Assembly: GCA_958510875.1 (NCBI GenBank)
Contig: OY294069.1
Span: forward strand, 159,525,111-159,589,110
Direction of reading: 5' to 3'
DNA from: Endomychus coccineus
Taxonomy: Eukaryota; Arthropoda; Insecta; Coleoptera; Endomychidae
DNA: 64,000 nt
The notes under the pieces are model-generated. The model ran no database searches and had not been told where the DNA came from. It was given only the letters and a program-made list of their open reading frames with translations. This document shows positions 35,625-46,620 of the stretch, piece after piece. Every line of letters begins with the position of its first letter. Position 1 is the stretch's first letter. The position numbers and the translations under genes are program-made.

Positions 35625-36600
35625 TCTCGGGAAATAGGTCACACTAACACATATGCTTATTATGTTCGTCTATACGTACGTTTTGGTCTCACGACCATCA
35701 TCAGAATACTTATTATGTCTAGAACGAGATATCTTAAAACTATTTTTATCAGCACAAAGCTTCCTTATCGCACCAATTTCAATTAAAAATGTCCACTCCT
35801 CCAAAACGAACACGAAACTGTAACACATTAATATTTTACTTATATGAATATGTATCAAGAAGCCACTGCATAGCAATCTACTTCTAATATTCGTCCAAAT
35901 AGAAGTTTAACAGGCGCACAACCTAAAAATGGTGAACCGAGATCTTGGCCGAGAACAATTCGTCAAGGTTTTAAAATTTATGGTTTTTCCGTTTCTATAC
36001 TTTGACAACACGAGAAGAATACCTATAATGTTCGAAGAACATCGTGTGGGCCAGCGTTGGAATGTTGGGAGAGGCGATATGCATGTATCAAGAATCCAAT
36101 TTTTATATTCTTATAATATACGAACTCATGTCAAACAAAGTCTGTATACGACTGAACCAAAAAAAATGTATAGCTCAAGTATCCACTTTCGAACCAGATG
36201 TTAAAGATTTATGAGGTTATAGAAAAACCTTATTAGAAATATCGCTATTTGAGCATTCTCATCTAACCTAAAATAAACTTTTAACATTAAAGACGTATGT
36301 AGGAATTTGCAATGGTTTTAATCAATTAAATTAGTATGAATCTGACTTAATGACTGAATATCTGTTCTATGACTTACAGACTTGGTGTTACAGTTTCGAT
36401 TATTCGCGTTTCTATTCGTTTCGGCGACGTGGGCATTTTTGATTGAAATTGATGCGATAAGGACGCTTTGCGCTTGATACAATTAGTTTTAAGAAATCCC
36501 GTTTTTGACATTGATTCGTACTCTTATGAGACCGAAACGTACGCAAAGATGAAAATAATAAGCATTTATGTTGGTGTGACCTATTTCCCGAGAATTCATA
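35625..36600 (-). mobile_element. short PLE family-A element with inverted terminal repeats
   Basis: The left end, TCTCGGGAAATAGGTCACAC (35623 on), and the right end, GTGTGACCTATTTCCCGAG (36577-36595), are inverted copies. The repeats run inward for about 200 bp, each containing the hammerhead region, a TTAAAACTA-like and GCGTCCTTATCGCACCAATT-like block and a CGAAACGAACAGAAACACG-like block. Between them is a unique core with TCCACTTTCGAACCAGATGT and AACTTTTAACATTA-like strings, shared with the copies at 48185 and 59285. No RT or nuclease is present, so it is non-autonomous or deleted. Confidence 0.7.
35655..35712 (-). ncRNA. hammerhead ribozyme motif, family A, core-mutated
   Basis: Minus strand: CTGATGA, hairpin GGTCGTGAGACC, then AAAAC where GAAAC is expected (G12 position changed), then GTACGTA. 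Helix I is also weakened (TATT against TAGAC). From hammerhead mutational knowledge, loss of G12 should abolish cleavage, so this copy is likely dead. Confidence 0.6.
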
Positions 36601-39419
36601 TATAATTCATTCCTAGGTCAAGAATCATTATTAATGTAATCTACTACACTTTATACACTCCCTGAATATTGCCTGTGAACTTGTAGTTAGGGGATTGTAC
36701 TCCTTGATTATCATTGAAATGGTAAAAAAATATCTAGGTTGCATTTAAAAATGCATTTTATTATGCACTTTTTTCTGAATCATTCAGAAATGAACTACTT
36801 CAATTTTGATACACTTAAAAATACTTATATGCTAATTATTAATTATATAATAAATAATTATGTCTCAGTACATTTAAGTTTGTGTACGAGTGTGAAAGTG
36901 GTGGTGCGTGTTTGTAGGTAGATCTTGGGTCTTGTGTTAGTTACTATAACTAATACAGGTGATTATCTAGAGTATGAAACAATTATTCATAATTATTTAG
37001 ACTCAGCATTTCTCACGCTCATATAACCACTATCGCGGATTATATGTTTCACATATTTCTTGTACCTTATACCATGTAGGCGTTAATAAGTATGAAGCAA
37101 TATAGGTTCACATATTTAGCTCCATGTATTAACGTGAAGAAAAATAGTAAATGAACAAATTATAAATATTCTCATAATACAATACGATTAGTATAGCGGA
37201 TTACATTCAGCAGCAATGAGTGATCGTGTTTTCGTGCTCAACCAATCTGACATTTCTATGCGAATTAAAAACTGTATTTATGGATGCTACAAGTTTTTTC
37301 ATAATTGTTTATAATTCATTGTCTAAAAAATGGGCATTATATTCTGTTTGTGTATTGTCTCATGCCAAATAAGCAATAAACTACTTATAAAAATCTCTTT
37401 CAAATTATAATTGATATTTGAGAGGAAAGAGGATTTTGTTTCAACTTGAAAACGGTCACTATAGATTTTGAACTAGTTATACACAATGCTGCCTGCGAAA
37501 TTTGAACCGAAGAATTAATGATATGCGGCTGCAGATTTCATCTCGGTCAATATTTGTGGCAAAAATTCAAGGACTACAAAGACAAAACTGAACAAATGAC
37601 TACAACGTACATTAGGTTTATCTTTTCTAAACCTCGACGAAGTCATACAGTATTTTTCTGATTTAACACAATGAGAAAAATTAGTGAAATTTTTTTGACT
37701 ATTTGATAGACACTTAAATCAGTGAAACTGCGACTTTTCCTCCAAGTATATGGCCCGACCCCTGTCATTTGGCGAAAACAACAAATCCGTGCGGAGCTTT
37801 TCATGCTCATTTTAAAAACTGCTTTATTCCTTTCACCTAAATATTTTTTGTATTTGCCAAACAATTATATTATGTGGAGCATTTTTTGAAGCTCTTGAAA
37901 GATGAATCTTTCAAAATGGGCGGCATGTTGAGGACGTTGAGAGCTCGGTGTTGGTCGTTGTAGTTATTATTCCTATAAGATGGCAATAACCGATCGGTGG
38001 CAGCAATGTTTATTGCTTTGTTATTTCGATGTACTTGGGACAAAACTTTATTAGGGTTTCAACCCCGGAATTTCCAGCGGTCGGTAGTTCTTCATTCACA
38101 TTTCAAACATCTTGTTTATCTAGTATGTTTATTTCCTGATTTTGTCGTGGAAATGTTTTTAGTTCGTATAAATAAAAAGTCAATTTTGGAAGCTAACACT
38201 AACTATATTACATAAGATTAAAAACAGGTTAAATGAAACGAAGCAGAAATATACTATGTGTTATCCCAAAGGAGGGTTGGTTTGCATTGATCATGCAGAT
38301 AATTGTTAACATTGATAAATATGTACAGAAGAATAAATGCGTAGGAACTCACCACTTGTTTATAACTATACCGTCGGTAGAGTAAAAATACCCCTGTACT
38401 GTTACAAGTAATATAGTAATAAAAAAGGGAAACTTGATATTTCGCAGCCCCTTATTTACAATATTGAACTCAATTTATTTACATCTTGACTGATTTGTAA
38501 CTGACAACAATAATTTACTAAACAAGTTTAACTATGATTATTATATATTTTCATATAACTGAACATAGTAAGATAGTTGTAAATATTTAGGATATAAGTA
38601 GAGGTAGCAGTTAGGATTAATATAATTATTCGGCAGATATTATAAGATAGACATCATTATTGATTAAAGGAAAACGTTTTGAAATTGTGAGGTTAATAAA
38701 AGGTTGTGTGATCCCTCGAATTCACACTGGTCCTTCGAAGAAGTGGTACAGCAGTACAAACATACTAACACATAAATAACATTTCAATATGATAGGTAAA
38801 AATTTCGGGTGGGCGGGGCAACTGCCCCTTCTGCCCCTCGCTGGCTACATGCCTGAATTACTGCCATTATTTTGCATTTTGATCAGCTTATTAACGATTT
38901 GCTTCAGAACATTTATTGTGGTAAAAGAAAAATATATAAAAATTTAGTTTTTGTTACCGTTTGCATTTTCGCATTAAATCGGCGTCTGAAATGTCAGAAT
39001 GTTCATAATCATGAATAGTTAGTAGGTAGTTAAACACTTACTATGATGGGCACACCTAGAGTATTATTTAATGGGTCAATGAACTTTTATAACGCAATTG
39101 CTCACGAATAATGGATTATGTCATGCTCACTTGATAATTCTACTGCTAAAGCGTCTCCATTCCAACGAATTGCCTTCGTGATTTATATGTTTCACATTTA
39201 AAATATTTTAAAGTTCGAACATGTTATGCGAAAGCAAAGTTTTCTCTAATGAAAATAATCACTTTGAAGCTAAATGCGGTTTGTCAGTAACGATCCGATG
39301 TTTTTGATCAATTATATAATACAGGTGTGTTTCATGAAGCTAGCTTCGACTTTGTGTAAATCCATTATCACTTAGGAAAGGTTTTTGAGAAAATTAAAAA
39401 CGTGATTACACTTATAAAA
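36601..39419. other. no supported gene
   Basis: AT-rich, with short frames only. A GC-rich string GGGCGGGGCAACTGCCCC (about 38812-38830) followed by CTGGCTACATGCC looks like the terminus of a DNA transposon, but no partner end was found. Confidence 0.4.
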
Positions 39420-39540
39420 CATAAAAGTGTCCACACTGTGGATACACTATGACATTAAATAAGAAATGATTACCCATATCCATAAAAAATGCGCTCCGCC
39501 TCAGTAATTCAAAAGTATTTTTAATCGATAAGCGTCATTG
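39420..39540. repeat. PLE family-B terminal remnant
   Basis: Contains GTCCACACTGTGGATACACT and AAGAAATGATTACCCATATCC, the tail shared with the other family-B termini. No hammerhead core is left. Confidence 0.45.
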
Positions 39541-39589
39541 CACTTATTAAACTTTATGCACTCAGCAAAAGACCCTTGTACACTATCCC

Positions 39590-39812
39590 CTGCTATGTTA
39601 TTCAGGGGTTATTTGGATACCCCGCTGCTAGACAGAATCTTAAGATCGTTTTTACGTTTAGATCCTTTAGGTCATCGGTCGTAATGATCCCGGGCCTAGT
39701 CAAGTTGACCTGGTTAGAAAAAGCGCAGGACATCCACAAAGAAAGTGTGTTGACAACTCCATTCTGTTTCTTTCGCATCTCATACAGAAGGGAGTGCCGT
39801 TTTTCCCTTCTG
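39590..39812 (-). pseudogene. non-LTR retrotransposon 3' end, distal side of mariner insertion
   Basis: On the minus strand, LSLWMSCAFSNQVNL and DLKDLNVKTILRFCLAAGYP match the last ORF2 residues of the element whose RNase H lies at 40683-41170. The mariner at 39815-40680 separates the two parts. Confidence 0.65.
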
Positions 39813-39814
39813 TA

Positions 39815-40680
39815 CGAGGTCCGTCCCAAAAGTATCCGACTCCCTCGATTTCTTGGCGCTTGACTTATTCTTCGTCATCCGGTTGGTGGCATCCATCAAA
39901 GTAGTCCCCATTCGATTGAACAACACGCTTATATCGATAATTCCACTTTCTGAAGCAGTCTTGAAAGTCAGTTTTTGGAATCGCCTTTAGTATTCGTCTC
40001 ATTAATTTCAACAGTCTCTTTATCGGTGTCTTAGAAACCGCATTTCCAATCGAGGAAATAGCCAAAAGTCGCAAGGAGTTATGTTTTAATATTTTTAAAA
40101 ATTTCATCACTATTGATCATTTCCAGATTGTTCTGAGAGATTCCTAATCGAAGGTTTTTTTGCTGTTCTGAGAGCAGTTTTGGGATGAATTTTGCACACA
40201 CGCGGGTCATTCCAAAATTCACGGTTCAAATTTGCCAAACAGTACTTTTTGGTATTCCAAGATCATCTTCTAGTTCCCTCACAGTCGAACAACGATCTTG
40301 TCCAATCGCAACTCGCACACGCTCGACATTATCCGATGTTGTTCCTGTCGAAGGTCGACCAGAACGAGGATCACTGTCAACAGATGTGCGGCCACTTTTA
40401 AACCTTTTGTAACATTTCAATAGTTTTCGCACAACTTTTACCAAGATTAAAACAACATTTTATGCTAATTCACTGCTCAGCTCTTTCCGTCATTTTTAGC
40501 AATAAACAAAATCCGACGAACGCAAAAAAGACGTAGTAAACAAATATACGCTGCGTGGGAACTAAGGCGTCTGAGGAGAAGGTTAGGAGTTAATGGTGAC
40601 GTTCGTACCCTACAGGGGTTGTATGAGTGTTGTGGCGCGAAGATATGAATGCAAGTCGGATACTTTTGGGACAGACCTCG
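39815..40680 (-). mobile_element. mariner element, internally deleted, TA target duplication
   Basis: The ends are near-identical inverted repeats (CGAGGTCCGTCCCAAAAGTA at left; right end, inverted, CGAGGTCTGTCCCAAAAGTA) continuing through TCCGACT. TA flanks both sides (39813-39814, 40681-40682). At 866 bp it is about two thirds of a full mariner. The minus strand encodes the transposase ends but lacks the catalytic middle. It sits inside a non-LTR retroelement. Confidence 0.92.
39865..40500 (-). pseudogene. mariner transposase, N- and C-terminal parts only
   Basis: The N-terminal part (40226-40430) reads CYKRFKSGRTSVDSDPRSGR, then ERVRVAIGQDRCSTVRELED and LGIPKSTVWQI, the paired-type helix-turn-helix of mariner. 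The C-terminal part (39871-40000) reads LKAIPKTDFQDCFRKW and RVVQSNGDYFDG, the usual end with GDYFEG. The DD34D core (roughly 150 residues) has been deleted and frames are broken between, so no active enzyme is possible. Confidence 0.88.
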
Positions 40681-40682
40681 TA

Positions 40683-41170
40683 TGCTTAAACTTCAACAGA
40701 TTTTCGTGACCTGTAAAGATCTCGGAGATGATCCTGATGCTTTGCCTAGTCAGCGAGAGTATCTCCCTTGCTCTTAGGCCTTCCTCATTGCCAAGCAGCG
40801 CTTTAGCAGTTCGATAACCGTCAATGCTTCTCCATGCTGAGGCATATTGATCGCTCAGATTGTTCCGCAAGATCTGTATACCCCTGTTGTAGGGGATACC
40901 AGCAAAGGGGTCTTGAGAATCGTCCCATCTGGCCCCGTCTCCTCCCAGTTTGTCCGCTTTCTCATTCCCTTTCCAACCTGAGTGACGTAGAATCCAGGTC
41001 AGGTTGAGTCTGTTTCCACAGGCTAGCCTTGCTTGGTAAGAATCCTCTTGAAATCCCTGACAAGCTTCGAGGTCAGACGGGCTTTTCAGTACGTTGAGTA
41101 CCGCTTTACTGTCCGAACATATCCAGACGGTCTCATCTATCTTACCATAGCCGAGTAGCTAACTTTATTA
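40683..41170 (-). pseudogene. non-LTR ORF2 RNase H domain
   Basis: On the minus strand, ETVWICSDSKAVLNVLKSP (SDS motif), then QARLACGNRLNLTWILRHSG (end of the catalytic block), NEKADKLGGDGARW, and GYRTAKALLGNEEGLRAREI form an RNase H domain and its tail, as in I/R1-group ORF2. RHSGWKGNEKAD keeps the HxG...GNExAD residues. It continues into the mariner insertion and resumes at 39590-39812. Confidence 0.8.
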
Positions 41171-41333
41171 GTGCTGTTTCCAAGAAAAATTATCAACTCC
41201 CAAGGTTCTGTTTTTAATGATGGCGTACATTTCTCTTTGCGCAATTTTTGAAAGCTCCTTTGCTAATATGTTTCTCTTGAGTTCCAAATTTTAATCAATC
41301 CAAGACAAATTAACGTTGACTAATCTATATATC

Positions 41334-41970
41334 TTAAATAGTAGACTTCCGTGGATAGCTAATCTTGGCAGAAAAACCATCTATTTTTAGGTTGAGGACC
41401 TTCCATTGGGATGTCCTCAATCCTTTGTTTTGGGCGTCTATCAGCTGTAGCAGCTTTTCTTCTGCCATCTTTTGGCTTCTAGGAAGGAACATTGTCAGGG
41501 TGTGTACTTTTGTTATATAGCCTCCCACATACACAGTGGGTTCTCTTCTCTTCCAGACTTTTTATCTGCGCAATTCTTATTCCCATCCATTCCGCTGATT
41601 ATGGTGTTTCACAATCGACCAGGATCATGCCTTGGTGGAAGTGGATGCTCTCGAATTTGAGTTAATGCTCCCATTCGGTACACATTTCTTCTTCATTCGC
41701 CTCTTTCAGTTGTGTTTGGTTATCCGCACTGAGGGTAGTCTGAGGGAACGCTTTTGGGAGGATGGCAATCTTCTCTGTTTTCAAGCTGCGAAGCTGCCTC
41801 CCGTAGAGGTCGTGATGGTGTCTATGCCCGCCTTCGTTTTCTTCTCAGCTTTGGGCTCTACTTCGCCCATCTTCCTTTTCTTCGGTTCTTGTTTGTCTCA
41901 TCCCGCTTTCGTTTCTAGTCTTGTGGTTGGACCTATGTGTCCTGAGCTTAATGCTCTACTGTCTGTGGAA
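41334..41970 (-). pseudogene. non-LTR ORF1 with DUF4780-like domain
   Basis: On the minus strand, KIAILPKAFPQTTLSADNQT, then FESIHFHQGMILVDCETP, and in the 66-codon frame at 41334 LLQLIDAQNKGLRTSQWKVL and IDGFSAKI. The order LS..Q...I, a G-x-L-x-V-x-C-D strand and QN-x-GL-x-T-x-W-x-V is what I know as DUF4780, found in ORF1 of arthropod non-LTR elements. The 162-codon plus-strand frame at 41632 is its antisense shadow. ORF1 is followed almost directly by RNase H, so the endonuclease and RT have been deleted. Confidence 0.6.
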
Positions 41971-42111
41971 ACTCATAAGGAAGCCACGCAGTTAGAATAT
42001 ATAAGGGTCACGGAAGTTCCTTATGATCTTATCAAAAATGGTCAGTTACAAAATTGGATCTCTGCCCAGGGTTGTATTGAACGTTTATATCAATACATTT
42101 TCCTTTATTCA

Positions 42112-42442
42112 ATCCGATGAAGACAAATGTGAGGTTTACAAGCTGACATGTGGGTCTTGCTCTATGATATACATTGGTCAGACAGAAAGGACTCTCAAAA
42201 AACAGATCAAAGAACATAGACGTAGTTTCATTAAGAATAAATCGGATTCAATCTTTGCGGAATATTTAATTATAGAAAACCATAACTTTAATGATAATTT
42301 TAAGATTTCACACATTCAGAATAAAAGTAATGAATTAAATTTGCTGGAATTCGTATACATTAATAAAGATAAGAAGTCCGATATCCTAATGAGCGATCAA
42401 CAAATAATTAATAATTCTCCCTTGTTAAATTTATACAATTAG
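42112..42442 (+). pseudogene. Penelope-like element GIY-YIG endonuclease domain
   Basis: SDEDKCEVYKLTCGSCSMIY, then IGQTERTLKKQIKEHRRSF, is a complete GIY-YIG N-lobe with the CxxC between strand 1 and YIG, the catalytic Tyr, and the Arg/Lys helix. FAEYLIIENHNFNDNF and LNLLEFVYINKDKKS carry the NH and catalytic Glu positions of the C-lobe. The frame is open to a stop at 42440 and is the best-preserved nuclease in the window. No RT lies upstream, so it is a 5'-truncated PLE, as expected from its retrotransposition. Confidence 0.88.
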
Positions 42443-42742
42443 CATTTCCGTTTACTACCAGTTTATGGTTTAATCGAATGGGTTAAACACAATTAGGTAA
42501 AATTCGAATGACCATCTTTCCTAGGATAATCATTAATGTTATATATGAGGTAGCTCTTTTGTAGTAAGTACATTGTAATATTTATTTGATGAAGCTATTG
42601 TGTTACATAAACTATAGTCACATTTATTTATTAAACTAGTGAAAATAGAACTTTTAATAGTTATTTTATTTAAGTTTAGAATATATTTTCATCACATAAA
42701 GGCTGATTCTGTTCAAGTGAAGTGGTGTGTTATTCTTCTTCA

Positions 42743-43380
42743 ACATTAGTCAACTGAAACCGAAGCTCTTAACCCGTTTGATCGAATTACGTTATCCGGA
42801 AATGTATACGAATGTAGAGCGCAATACATTTTATTGCAACATATACATTCAAATACGTTAATTACATCAATATTGATGGAGGAAACAACTCCGTTAAACA
42901 ATGGCCTTGTATTTCCGGTTCTATTAGAAGAAAACTCACTTACACAACTTTGTAGAACTATAACTTGCGATGATTGACTTTTTTCTGAAATAAACAATAA
43001 TTTTCATCTAACAATCTTCGTAGATTCAACCTTGAGTGGTCGTAGAACAGGAACATGATTGTGCACATTGATCTCGTGTGTTTGTGATCTTGATATAGCC
43101 GGAGAATTACATGAGCTGGCGCACTATCCCATGACTAATTCACATCCGATTGAAACTATCGTTTGATAAATTAATAATGATCATCTAAGATGCCTTGAAA
43201 TTTGAAGTCAGAACTTCTAACTAGGATCCTAATCGGACCAAAATATTCTTCATTATCATGAAGTTCAAACGAATCACATATTTGACCGACATAGAAGGCA
43301 TTATTTTCAATTTTCAATAATAAGAACGGTTCACCATTTCTCTGAAAAACTACTACAAAATAGTAACACCTCAGATGCAC
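42743..43380 (-). pseudogene. unidentified coding-like region, possible decayed host exons
   Basis: Two minus-strand frames have protein-like composition. The first (43171-43355) reads RNGEPFLLLKIENNAFYVGQ and GPIRILVRSSDFKFQGILDD, after a possible acceptor TAGTTTTTCAG. The second (42743-42990) follows GTTTATTTCAG and reads SQSSQVIVLQSCVSEFSS, then NVFECICCNKMYCALHSYTF. Between them VHNHVPVLRPLKVESTKIVR reads in the frame of the second. Neither has an ATG. Together they may be one decayed coding sequence, or two exons. I do not recognise the family. Confidence 0.35.
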
Positions 43381-43692
43381 CTACAATCGTACAATCATCA
43401 AAATGTTGCATATTGCATATTTTAGTTCCCCATGTATGTGTGGATTATACATTTGCTATACTGGTTATCACCAGTTTCAAATATTATGAGCTATGTATCT
43501 ATCTTTGGTAAATAATTATTATTATTAGATCGTTTTTTTACTATTGCGATTCCTATTGCTAAAACTCTTTACATTTGAGTGTTTCACGTATATTTCAATT
43601 TATTACAGATAAAACATTGCCTAGTCATCCTAATCTTTACAACTTCTTAGTGGGACATTGGTAGATAGATGGCGTTGGAACATCTAGGTTTC

Positions 43693-45055
43693 TCCAGACC
43701 AGCGATTCTCAATCTTATTGATAATTGGAACCCTTTGTAATGTCTACTTTTATCGTGAATACTCTGGTTTGTTTCAATAGTAATATTTCAATGCAATATT
43801 CTGTGAATGGATTATTTGCCCCAAAAAGAGCCCCTGCTTTGTTTCGATAGTACTGTTTCAGTGCAACATTCTGTAAATGGATTATTTGCAACAAAAATAA
43901 TAATATCTATTTCCCTCAAAATCAGAATTAACCTAAAAGTTCTTAAAAAGACATATTCAAACATGACTTTAGAATTTAGGAATTTGAATGGAACTGTCCG
44001 TTATTTTGTGATTTTCCATTTTTACAGGCAAAAACAAGAAACTTTACTTTGTTAATTTCGGTAGACAGGAGCTTATGAGTTAACTTATGAGGAATGTGAT
44101 ATCTTATACATGGGTCAAAGAGGTAGAACGTTTGAAGATGAAGGAACATTTTGAGTCATTTCAGTTGAATAAAAGTAATTCAAATTTTTCAAACCACTTT
44201 ATAGAACAGCAACATCACCGTTTTCCTACACTAAAAAACCTAAATATTTAACATACAATTACTAGGGGTAGAAAACTTATTCTACTTACAATTTATAGAA
44301 AGATTCAAACACAATAATCCTTCAAACAATTTACTTAACGAGCAACTTTAGGGAATTACACTTTGTTCGCCCTGTTATATTCCACTTAATAGAATCCTTA
44401 GAAAGTAGTTACCGACAGTTTAATCCCTTGCCTATTACTATCCCAACACTTTAGTAGCTATTTGTACCATTAATTCTTAGAATCGATTCACTTCATTGTA
44501 AATTTCGTAAAAATACTTCAGTGTTTTCTCATTGTATGTTTTTAAAATTCGAAATTACAATCAACGTTCTTTTAAATAAAGTGATATTCAACAAAACAAA
44601 ATTTCTTGTTTTTATCTGGTTAGAATTTGAATTTTAATGAGGTGAGTGGTGCTGCTTTTTGCTACTGCCGCTATATCAATAAATGTCTCCTATTTCAACC
44701 CCTTCCTCTTCAGGAAAGACTTTTATTATTAACGGAAATCCCTTCTTTTTATTGAAAACAAGAATTTTTTTCGTGACAATTAAATACATTTACTTGTTTG
44801 CCCTGGAGGAATTCCCGCGCAGGTACTGTAAAATATCAGAAATTGCCCAAACCGCGCCGCAACAGCTCGCAACGTTTAACTGCCGCAATTGTACCGACTA
44901 TGCCGTAAGAGGACGCAAGAGTGTTGTTATTCTATTTTCTTTAATTTCGTAGAGGCTTTTTTTAGTTACATCCTTGAGTGCTCAGACTTCGTAAGTTTCG
45001 CGGAACCCTTGAGTGATCTCCGCGGAACACTGTTTGAAAACCGCTTGGTTTGGAG
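43693..45055. mobile_element. possible hAT-type ends flanking PLE remnants
   Basis: CAGCGATTCTCAATCTTATT (43693) and, inverted at 45034-45054, AGCGGTTTTCAAACAGTGTT resemble the CAGxGGTTCTCAAxC termini of hAT elements. The CGCGGAACACTG string belongs to the same end type. No matching 8-bp duplication was found, so these may be two different elements. A 26-bp string, AGATAGATGGCGTTGGAACA and on, just outside the left end recurs at 46688. Confidence 0.35.
44056..44400 (+). pseudogene. PLE GIY-YIG remnant
   Basis: ELMSYELTYEECDILYMGQR then GRTFEDEGTF corresponds to the YKLxCxxCxxxYIGQTGRTF block with both lobes decayed (CxxC to YEEC, YIG to YMG). NFSNHFIEQQHHRFPT follows in another frame and matches SNFSNHLIExxHxF. 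A stop interrupts it at 44155. Plus strand. Confidence 0.6.
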
Positions 45056-45199
45056 CCGCTAATTTTTGGAGTAGAGGAGGGGAAATCTTGAATAGACGCC
45101 TCGTGGGAACGTGCCCCCGGGTGAGCAGGATTCTTACAGGCTAAAACCCCTCCCCCGTGAGGTTTGTTCTCCTTCCCAGAAGGTGCCCCACTGCACTGC

Positions 45200-46620
45200 G
45201 GTCGTTAGTGTCCTACTGTGTCCACAGATATTGCTATCTCCTCATCAGTCTGGTCTATTCTATGAAATTTAGTAGCCTGATGTGGGATACTTCTAATTTC
45301 CTCGGGTAAAGTTTTATCGTCTCCGAGGTATGTCCGACAACCAACCGCGTATGTCGTGCACTGACACAACACATGCGTTGGTATATCTTCTTCCACGCAG
45401 CAACTGCTGCATGTGGGTTTATCTACCCATCGTGCAGGGATGTTTGTTGCATGGGGCGTGTCCAGTCAGGAATGCAACAAGTTTCCGTATTTCTTGTCTG
45501 CTCAACGTCAGTAGATTTTTCACTCGTTTAGTTGCTTGGAGTGCGACATACGGGGCAGTTCCCTCCAGTAGGCAAGGTGCTTTGCCTCGAGCTATTTTTG
45601 GATTACGGATTTCGCTGTGGCATGAGAAATGCCACAGATTGGCTCTGGTCCAATCAGGGGTCTTTCCGCCCCCGCTGTAGCGAGTGCGACGACACTTTCA
45701 GTCCCTTCGCGTCTGGTTCCCTCAGACTTCTATACGAGTGTCAATCCTTTGGGGTTTTTTTACTAGTGCCGTTAGTTCTTTTACACAATTGAGTACACAT
45801 TGTGAGGTGATTGTGTATGACTCCAGTGCCTTAAGCACTGTTAGGTTGCTCACTATGATTATGATTTGTCTATTCTCAAGGGTTCTCTCCCTCATAATTC
45901 GAGCACATGTTGTAATTGCAACTAGTTCAATGAAATTGTTTCTCCTTCTTCCGTTGTCTCGACTATTCCAGCACTTGTACTTTTTTCAGTCTTGGTGCCT
46001 TCGGTAAACCATACGGAATCCCCTGGTATCATATTAGGGCTGCCATCATCGTTCTCCCGCCCATTCAAGGTTTGAATCGTGAACGGTAGGGAAGTGCTGT
46101 GTACCTTGATCCTGTCGGATATGATCCATAATGGCCCAAGCAATTCAAGAATGCTCCGGCCTTTTTGGTCGGCCTTTCCTTGTCCAATAAGATCAGAGTG
46201 ATATGCTCCACTTATGGCTTCTACCTGAGAGGCGAGGTGTAGTGGCTCCAACTCCAACAGCCTTTTCATTGCAGCCGTTGGGGTGGTCGACATTGCACCT
46301 GTTATTCCTAAGCACGCCAGCCTCTGAACTCTGTTCAGGAAATGCTGGGATTCTTTCGTTTTTGTTTTTATCCACCACAAGATTGCGGCGTATGTTACGA
46401 TGGGTCTCTCTATGGTGGTGTACACCCAGTGCACCATCAGTGGAGTGAGTCCCCAGGTTCTTCTGACTGTACGACGACAGGTCCACAGGACCCTTATCGC
46501 TTTATTCGTGGTTTTCTCCAGATGCTTTCCAAAGGTCAGCCTTTTATCTAGGCTTACCCTAAGTTACTAGAACGCGTCCGTCATCTGTATATTTTCCCCA
46601 CACAAAACTAAGCTTTGTAT
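45200..46620 (-). pseudogene. non-LTR ORF2 tail: RT thumb, RNase H, C-terminus
   Basis: On the minus strand: LGVSLDKRLTFGKHLEKTTN and WTCRRTVRRTWGLTPLMV (thumb, 46420-46570). Then IERPIVTYAAILWW, RLACLGITGAMSTTPTAAMK and LLELEPLHL (46230-46420), the QR+ACxxIxGAxxTTPxAAM signature. Next DSVWFTEGTKTEKS (RNase H start; TDGSK changed to TEGTK, first catalytic Asp lost, about 45985-46030), IELVAITTCARIMRERTLEN and, after stops, TPLIGPEPICGISHATAK and LLTLSRQEIRKLVAFLTGHA. This is the C-terminal half of an I/R1-group ORF2, 5'-truncated and disabled. Confidence 0.85.

Noticed and set aside
41632..42120. 162-codon plus-strand open frame
   Set aside because: Largely antisense to the DUF4780-like ORF1 on the minus strand; hydrophobic Phe/Ser-rich composition is what an antisense frame gives.
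45330..46007. Plus-strand frames of 86-116 codons
   Set aside because: Antisense to the non-LTR ORF2 tail on the minus strand.
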